A stretch of DNA of 64,000 nucleotides from Tubulanus polymorphus (lineage: Eukaryota > Nemertea > Palaeonemertea > Tubulaniformes > Tubulanidae). The translations under genes and the position numbers were made by a program. Below the pieces are notes generated by a model, which saw nothing but the letters and a program-made list of their open reading frames with translations, searched no databases and was not told the DNA's origin. The stretch lies in contig NW_027437442.1 of assembly GCF_964204645.1 (NCBI RefSeq), forward strand, positions 1-64,000, in the 5' to 3' direction. Shown here one piece after another: positions 58,772-64,000 of this stretch. How positions within the stretch are numbered: position 1 is the stretch's first letter; every line of letters begins with the position of its first letter.

Positions 58772-59131
58772 TTATATAATAACTGTATTTTTTGATTTAT
58801 TAATTTCTTTTATATTAGATTTTATTTTTTCTTTATAACTTTTTATATTTACTTTTGAACTTATGCCGGTGAATACACTTGAACTTAAACCTAAAGCTCC
58901 AATTGATATAGCTAAAGGTGTTAATGGACTGAATATTGCTAGAAATGTTATTACAGAACTAATTGTAACTGAACTACTAATAATAAAATAATATATAATT
59001 TTACTTTTTAAATATTTTTTCTTTTTTATCTTTAAGTCACTTTCAAATTTTTTCTGTTTTTCCAAATATAATTTCAATTCAGTTTTATTTATATCATGAG
59101 AGAATAATATCAATATTATCAACTTTATCAT
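58772..59131 (-). CDS. Polinton two-helix membrane protein
   Basis: 119 codons, uninterrupted. A basic amphipathic helix (KLYLEKQKKFESDLKIKKKK) precedes two adjacent hydrophobic helices (IIYYFIISSSVTISSVITFL and LTPLAISIGALGLSSSVFTG), then a Lys-rich C-terminus. The hairpin-like topology suggests a membrane-active or virion-membrane-type protein; this is inference only. Confidence 0.5.
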   Translation of the reverse strand: MIKLIILILFSHDINKTELKLYLEKQKKFESDLKIKKKKYLKSKIIYYFIISSSVTISSVITFLAIFSPLTPLAISIGALGLSSSVFTGISSKVNIKSYKEKIKSNIKEINKSKNTVII

Positions 59132-59154
59132 CCAATTATTTAGAAAAGAAATTA

Positions 59155-59912
59155 CTAATTAGTAAATTCATAAGCAACAAATAATACAATAACTGTTCCA
59201 CCTAAAATCCAAATTATTTCATATTTCTGTTGTTCACTACTTGGGGTATAATAATCTGATAATTTAGGTTCGTACAAATGAAATTTTTCTTTATTTGTTA
59301 CTGCGTTATAGAAACCATCCTCCCCCGGCAGGGATTCGAACCTGATGGCATCGAGATTGCCACGGCACGAAACCCTGCAATAATCGACCGTGTGCGCAGA
59401 TACATGCGCAGTTCAGATGATGTGATTTTTAGCCAATCAGAAATCCCGTTTTATTTTAGCCCGGGTTTTCCCATTTATAGTTCTTCCTTGAAATTTGCCT
59501 CAACGATTATACAACGAGCAATCTGATTGGTGCCGCCAGTTTTCGTTCGGAAAGCTGCGCATGTACCTGCGCACCCGGTCTACTGATGCAGGGGTTCGTG
59601 CCGTGGCTGAGTGTAGCGATGCCATCAGGTTCGAGTCCCTGCAGAGGGAGGATGTATAGAAACTCATTGCATCATCAACTGATTGAAAATCTCTATGTGA
59701 TATATTTTGGTTATATAATTCTTTATCAAAAGACAAAACTGTATGGATTTAGTTTTGTCTTTTTTCTCTATGTTCTTCTGCTGCTTTATTATATTTCTCT
59801 AACGCTAAGTTATGTCTTCTTTGTTCTGCTAATGAACTATTTTTATCAATATGTTTAAATAAATAATCACCACCTGTAAATGCTAAAGCGATTACAATTA
59901 TATTTTAATAAT
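59155..59912 (-). pseudogene. Polinton GGDYLF-motif protein, split by a foldback element
   Basis: The 5' end is lost: there is no ATG, and a stop abuts the first readable codon near 59912. The sequence begins IVIALAFTGGDYLFKHIDKN, then RRHNLALEKYNKAAEEH (helix). An in-frame TAA near 59746 is followed by FDKELYNQNISHRDFQSVDD. At codon FYN the 339-bp element at 59316-59654 interrupts. Beyond it the same frame resumes (LYEPKLSDYYTPSSEQQKYE) and ends with a hydrophobic helix (IIWILGGTVIVLFVAYEF) and TAG at 59155-59157. The architecture (GG-YLF, RH-LALE, VD-AM-FY, LSD-Y-PS, C-terminal helix) is, as I recall, conserved in Polinton-type elements of unknown function. Confidence 0.6.
59316..59654. mobile_element. 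339-bp foldback MITE with tRNA-like boxes, inserted in the Polinton
   Basis: The ends are inverted (CATCCTCCC ... GGGAGGATG). Arms of about 100 bp carry GGGATTCGAACCTGATGGCATCG on the left and its complement on the right. It is flanked by a perfect 9-bp duplication TATAGAAAC (59307-59315 and 59655-59663). On the plus strand the right arm has TGGCTGAGTG and GGTTCGAGTCC, resembling pol III A and B boxes, but spacing is too short for a tRNA. A 9-bp duplication suits Mutator- or Merlin-like transposons. Related units form the array at 9930-10150. Confidence 0.85.
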
Positions 59913-59935
59913 ATTTGGGTATCAGCTGTTACAGA
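59897..59935 (-). other. intein-like N-terminal splice block at PolB motif C
   Basis: Directly after ILYFD at motif C the frame reads SVTADTQILLKYN, a good match to intein block A (S/C-V-T-x-D-T-x-I/V). PolB inteins commonly insert at YxDTD|S with Ser as first residue. The expected TD before the Ser is absent, and the intein body is missing because a deletion joins this point to the next gene. Remnant only; inference. Confidence 0.5.
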
Positions 59936-62900
59936 ATCAAAATATAATATTTTAATATGTCTTTCCCCAAAAAGTGGTTGTAAAACATTATAATAAAAAT
60001 AATACATTAATAATTTTGATATTTCTAAAACAGTTGAACCAATGAATATAGGTTTATTAAATTTCATTGACGTTCTTTTTAATTTTACCGCGGTTAAATA
60101 ATCTTCAAATGTTTTATTTCCTAAATGTCTAGGACTTGATTGTAAATGTCTTAATCGTTCAGAATTATTTACTAATTCAATATCATTTCTATTTCTAATA
60201 TTTTCACATGTTTTTCCATAAAAACTATTATTCATTAATTTGAAGAAATCTTTTTCAAAATCTGTTTTAGATATTGTTCTCCGTTGAGCATTGAAATCTA
60301 TATATTTTTCCAACCACTTCGATTGATTAAATTCAATATATCTATGTACTTTCTTTAATTTCATTCCTTGTTTTAGATAAAATTGTATCATTCTATAATG
60401 AACAATATAATTGTATTTATTATTTTGTGTTAGTATCAATTTTTCTGTAAAAACATGATCTTTCGGTTTTATTTTTTTCTGGTATTCACTGAAATAACTA
60501 TCATCTACGGCCCAATGTTCTGGGCAATATGGTAAGTTTCTTGTTTTAAACTTTATGTTATCAGGATATTCTAAATCAACTACAAAGAAATAACCAATTG
60601 GTGCTTCATCTTTCAAACCCATAATTGCACTTTCCCAATCAGTTTTATCATCATTTTCAACTTCTGTTAATATAAAATTTTTGTATGGTTGAGGTTGCAT
60701 CATTGCCCAACCATATAGATTATTTGCATCAATATACAATAATTTATATTCATCATTTGCTTTAAAATGTCTATCTCCCATAACACCACTAATTCCACCT
60801 CTAATTAATTTTTCAAATAATAAAACCATGTCTGGTTCTTTTAATAAATCCAATTCTACATGTGTATATTTTGAACCATATTCCCAGGTTAAACCAGGAC
60901 TTGAATAACAATAACAAGGATCAACATTAAAATGATTAAAATTAACTTCTCCAAATTTTTCAAATATGTCAGCCAATATCATAACATCTGATTTTAAGTA
61001 TAAATCTACTAATTCTCCATGTTTTTTTTTATCTGAAAGTGATTCTTTTTCTTGAATTCACTTTTTTAGCTTGTAAATTACAATCTTCATGAGCAGCTCC
61101 ACGATAACTTTCTCTAACTTTTTTATCAAATGAATGAAAACGTTTTTCACAGTAACAACAATGAGTTGCATAATTAAAATCAATTTCATCTTCTTTTGTC
61201 ATAACTATTCTTTTATTTTTGTTTAATAATTGCGCAAAATCACTTTCTAATTCTATGATTTTATTACAAAATTCATTTACAACATTTTCACCTCCAAAAG
61301 AAATATATTGACTTTCATATAATTCAAGATAATTTGATTTTATGTAAATGCCATAAGCAGCAGCTCTTTGATGAACATTCTTAATTGTATTTATAATTGG
61401 TGGGCCTTGAATTATATCTTCATTTAGTTCATTTCCTTTATCCATTGATTTTGAAAATTGCTTTTTGTTATATATTTCTTTTCTATCTTGATCAGTTAAT
61501 TCTTTATTCAACGATTCAAAATCCCCATGAATTATACAAATGGCACTATATTCTTAAATTTATGATTAGTAAATTTCAACTTACAATCTTTTTTGTTGGC
61601 ATTTTTAATTTACAAGAATCTTTATTATCACATAATTCTTTATGTTTTAGTAACGCATTCTCAGTCATAAATTTAGATAAACATTTTCTACATAGATAAA
61701 TTTTACGATGTTGATCACTTTCTGTTGTTCTTAAGAATAAATCTATTTGTTTTAACCACACATAATGTTCATTTTCATCTTTTTTGTAATATAACAAATC
61801 TATAACATTTTCATCATCATAATATTCTGTTAAATATAAAGCTTCCGATGTATAATCTTTAATATTTTCACCTTTTGTCTCTGGTAATTGCATTAACTCG
61901 AATACATTTATTTTTAAATTATTAACTTTTTCTATTTTAGGAATCATCTTTATAGTTAGTGGATATTGATAAATTTTATATAATGTTTCATATTTCCAGT
62001 AATCTGTTATTCTACAAACATTTTCCTGAGTTGGGTGTAAGCAACTTATAATTGACCATAGAAAGCATTTATTATCTTCATTTTGAACATTTATTACTGC
62101 TTTTGTTGTAAATGGTAATTTGATATAACTTGATGCTTTAATATCCTTTTCTGTTGTAAAGTTGGAATTATTTGTAAACATCGTATTACTTTTTGATGCT
62201 TTATTCCTTTTTGTATTATAAATATTTAAATCTAAAAATATAATTTCATTCTATGTTAAACCAGAACCCTCAAAATATCTTTCTTCAATATGACGTTTAA
62301 ATTCATTAAACATTTTTTCTAATTTCTCTTTTATTTGTGTTTTTGAAATTATTTCTTCAGAGTGTGTTTGAATATTATAATCCATTTTAACTTCTGATTT
62401 GATAAAACTTACTTTTCCAGAAATACTAATTTTTGGATATTCAACATCTGTTACCAAATCTTATATTTTTTCCATGATTTCAATAAATTTACTATAATCA
62501 TCTATTGTTGCTCCTTTAAAAAATCTAAATATAATAGCAGCAGGTCCAATTTTACTGCGTAATGTTTCCAGAATTTCAATTGTATCTTTTATTTCTAGTG
62601 AATCGATATAATTTCTAACATTTTCCATATAAGGTTTATTTGAAAAAGACTTAGTTTTTGAAACTGGTTTTTTACTTGCTGAGTTTTATCATCAAAATAA
62701 TCTGTTCCTAAAATATTATTACTTAAATTTTGTTTGTGTATTTGTGATTCGAGATGTCATTTATAATTCCGTTTTGCTATAAATTCATTACAAACTTCAC
62801 ATTTTATCTCATCCACATTCATATTTTCTAACCTTCTTTTCTTTCATTGGAATTTTCTGGAGTTTCAAAATCTATAATATTTTTTATATGATTTGCAGTT

Positions 62901-63010
62901 TTTTCATATTTAGATTTATAAGATTTATCGATGTATTTTTTATAATAAGTGCAATAATATTGATTTTTATTAACACCATTGTTTTCTGTCTGGTACTCAC
63001 TATCTCCCAT
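59897..63010 (-). pseudogene. Polinton protein-primed family-B DNA polymerase with N-terminal zinc fingers
   Basis: Would replicate the element from its termini. The start at 63010 lies inside the terminal repeat (MGDSEYQTENN). Decayed C2H2-like fingers follow (YYCTYYKKYIDKSY; CEVCNEFIAKRNYK...H-x5-H, about 62815-62730), then KDTIEILETLRSKIGPAAI. Frame 62181-61576 has QNEDNKCFLWSIISCLHP and a third finger (YLCRKCLSKFMTENALLKHK). Frame 61511-61029 has AAYGIYIKS and CCYCEKRF ... YRGAAHEDCN, the usual approach to the exonuclease domain, but that domain is largely missing at the shift near 61050. Frame 60982-59897 holds the palm: motif A YIDANNLYGWAMMQPQPY, motif B KLMNNSFYGKTCEN, and motif C reduced to ILYFDS. 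At least four frame breaks plus a deletion make it inactive. Confidence 0.88.
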
Positions 63011-63095
63011 TTATTAGGATAAAAAATTACTTGTGGTGATGAGTGGTGTGTCGTACTCTCGTACTCTGATCTGAAAGCCCACTTTTCCAATTACT
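63000..63095 (-). repeat. Polinton right terminal inverted repeat
   Basis: 96 bp, inverted copy of 52231-52326. Its inner end holds the start codon of the right-end (polB) gene on the minus strand. Confidence 0.93.
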
Positions 63096-63101
63096 CTCCT
63101 G
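63096..63101. repeat. target-site duplication of the Polinton, right
   Basis: CTCCTG directly after the right terminal repeat. Confidence 0.92.
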
Positions 63102-63725
63102 TATTCTCTCCTCTCGCGGGGAATCTACGGTGCAATTTGGATAGTAACAGTCGAAAACATGTTGGGCAGATTGGGCTAATAACAATCTAAGTAGTGAATT
63201 TTTCAAGCATTCGATTAAGCTTAGAATATGGCTGATCATTTTACGCAAGATATAATGGGTAATGTTAAAACTCATGATTATTGCATGAATTATCGTATTT
63301 CTTTAGATAGTTTTGGCTTTGCGCAGTATTTATCTGATTTGCCTGACTACATGAGACCTAAGCTAACCAAGTGTCGATTGGGTTCATTTAACATCCCGGT
63401 GTTCCGTTTGAGATTTTAACGACTTTCCAGAAGTTATAAGTGTAAAATGAGCGATGAGTTTCGTGTTCTCCTGAAATGAGATCATTATTCTAATTTGCAC
63501 CAGAAACATATACCACCAAAGTTTAATTGGCGGCGGCCAAACGTTATCAAGTTCAGGGCATTGCTTAGTAAAATTAATTTCCAGAAAAATTATCCTTAAT
63601 TTCGAAGTTAATTTTGTAGGCTAGCATTGATGCAGAACTATCTCATTTATCCACGCTAGCGAAAATATTTATGAATAATTCCTCTTTTTTTCTGTAACGA
63701 AAGTATGGAAAACAGTTAAATTGAA
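63102..63725. other. right flank of the Polinton, nothing firmly recognised
   Basis: A 63-codon plus-strand frame (63228-63419) is present but not convincing as a gene. Remainder AT-rich without recognised features. Confidence 0.4.
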
Positions 63726-63877
63726 TTGATCGACGTAAGCGATGTAAAAAAAAAAAAATAATTATTATTTATTTGATCGATGTGAACGATGTAAATAAAA
63801 AAAATAGTAATTAGTCATTTGATCGATGTGAACGATGTAAATAAAAAAAATAATAATTAGTCATTTGATCGATGTCA
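63726..63877. repeat. minisatellite, about 47-bp unit, 3-4 copies
   Basis: TTGATCGATGTGAACGATGT followed by AAATAAAAAAAATA(G/A)TAATTAGTCA repeats three times, with a diverged first unit (GATCGACGTAAGCGATGT). Confidence 0.9.
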
Positions 63878-64000
63878 ACAAGAAAATAATGGCCATTCAC
63901 GCGTCTTAAGCCCAATATTTACTTCGTCGAGTTGGGTGTATTCTAACTTCAAATATGAATTGGACTACTTTAACCTGTTCTGGAGTTAAGCTCGGATTTC

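Larger units (their letters stand above)
52231..63095 (-). mobile_element. compact Polinton/Maverick-type self-synthesising transposon, decayed
   Basis: 10,865 bp, bounded by 96-bp inverted repeats beginning AGTAATTGG and a perfect 6-bp duplication. Apart from one plus-strand gene at the left end, all genes read on the minus strand. From the right end: polB with N-terminal zinc fingers, a GGDYLF-motif protein, a two-helix membrane protein, two small proteins, a tail-anchored protein, a long coiled-coil/membrane protein, integrase with chromodomain, and two further small proteins. PolB plus RVE integrase plus these termini define Polintons. Capsid, packaging ATPase and adenain-like protease genes were looked for (including Walker A glycine loops) and not recognised. 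Nearly every gene has stops or frameshifts. It is about 1.1 kb from the last visible P450 exon. Confidence 0.92.

Noticed and set aside
59600-59650. TGGCTGAGTG and GGTTCGAGTCC as a tRNA gene
   Set aside because: Only about 25 nt separate the boxes and no anticodon arm fits; it is one arm of the foldback element.
63228-63419. 63-codon plus-strand frame with a YLSDLPDYMRPKLTKCRLG stretch
   Set aside because: Faintly like the C-terminal tail of some LINE ORF2 proteins, but too short and without supporting motifs.

Overview
The window is metazoan nuclear DNA: AT-rich, with intron-split genes, low gene density, microsatellites and many transposable elements. The gene repertoire (a divergent rhodopsin-class GPCR, a RING/TRAF-finger protein, a secreted cyclase-family hydrolase, a clan-3-like cytochrome P450, mucin-like Ser/Thr/Pro repeat proteins) together with BEL/Pao, Harbinger, LINE and Polinton elements suits a marine invertebrate, most likely a lophotrochozoan. 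That assignment is inference; no species marker was seen.

Layout. 0-2.5 kb: a possible 3' gene fragment and degenerate tandem repeats. 2528-6008: a BEL/Pao LTR retrotransposon on the minus strand with 203-bp LTRs and a GCGTA target duplication, internally deleted (RNase H and integrase lost). 6.4-7.6 kb: tandem duplication and a Harbinger transposase remnant. 7.6-16.9 kb: intergenic repeats, including a degenerate array that resembles a foldback element found 50 kb away. 16.9-17.9 kb: frameshifted GPCR (minus). 18.2-20.8 kb: two-exon RING/TRAF-finger gene (plus). 23.5-29.2 kb: two-exon cyclase-family hydrolase (minus) whose only intron holds a degraded LINE ending about 10 nt from the splice acceptor. 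33.0-36.1 kb: a 3-kb element with about 440-bp inverted termini, inserted in the last codon of a small gene. 36.5-37.7 and 41.3-44.8 kb: two paralogous mucin-like genes sharing a conserved C-terminal tail. 45.5-46.7 kb: tandem and dispersed repeats. 47.4-51.1 kb: the five 3' exons of a P450 (minus). 51.6-52.1 kb: a foldback element containing a minisatellite.

52,231-63,095: a compact (10.9 kb) Polinton/Maverick-type element. It has 96-bp terminal inverted repeats beginning AG and a perfect 6-bp target duplication CTCCTG. It encodes a decayed protein-primed family-B DNA polymerase, an RVE integrase with a partial chromodomain, and about eight small, partly membrane-associated proteins. I recognise no major capsid protein, packaging ATPase or adenain-type protease. 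Several of its genes begin in a TAAATG context. The polymerase frame runs into an intein-like N-terminal block at motif C, and one gene is split by a 339-bp foldback element with a 9-bp target duplication. The copy carries many stops and frameshifts and is presumably dead.

The host genes do not form an operon or pathway; the main theme is nested transposable elements in and next to host genes.
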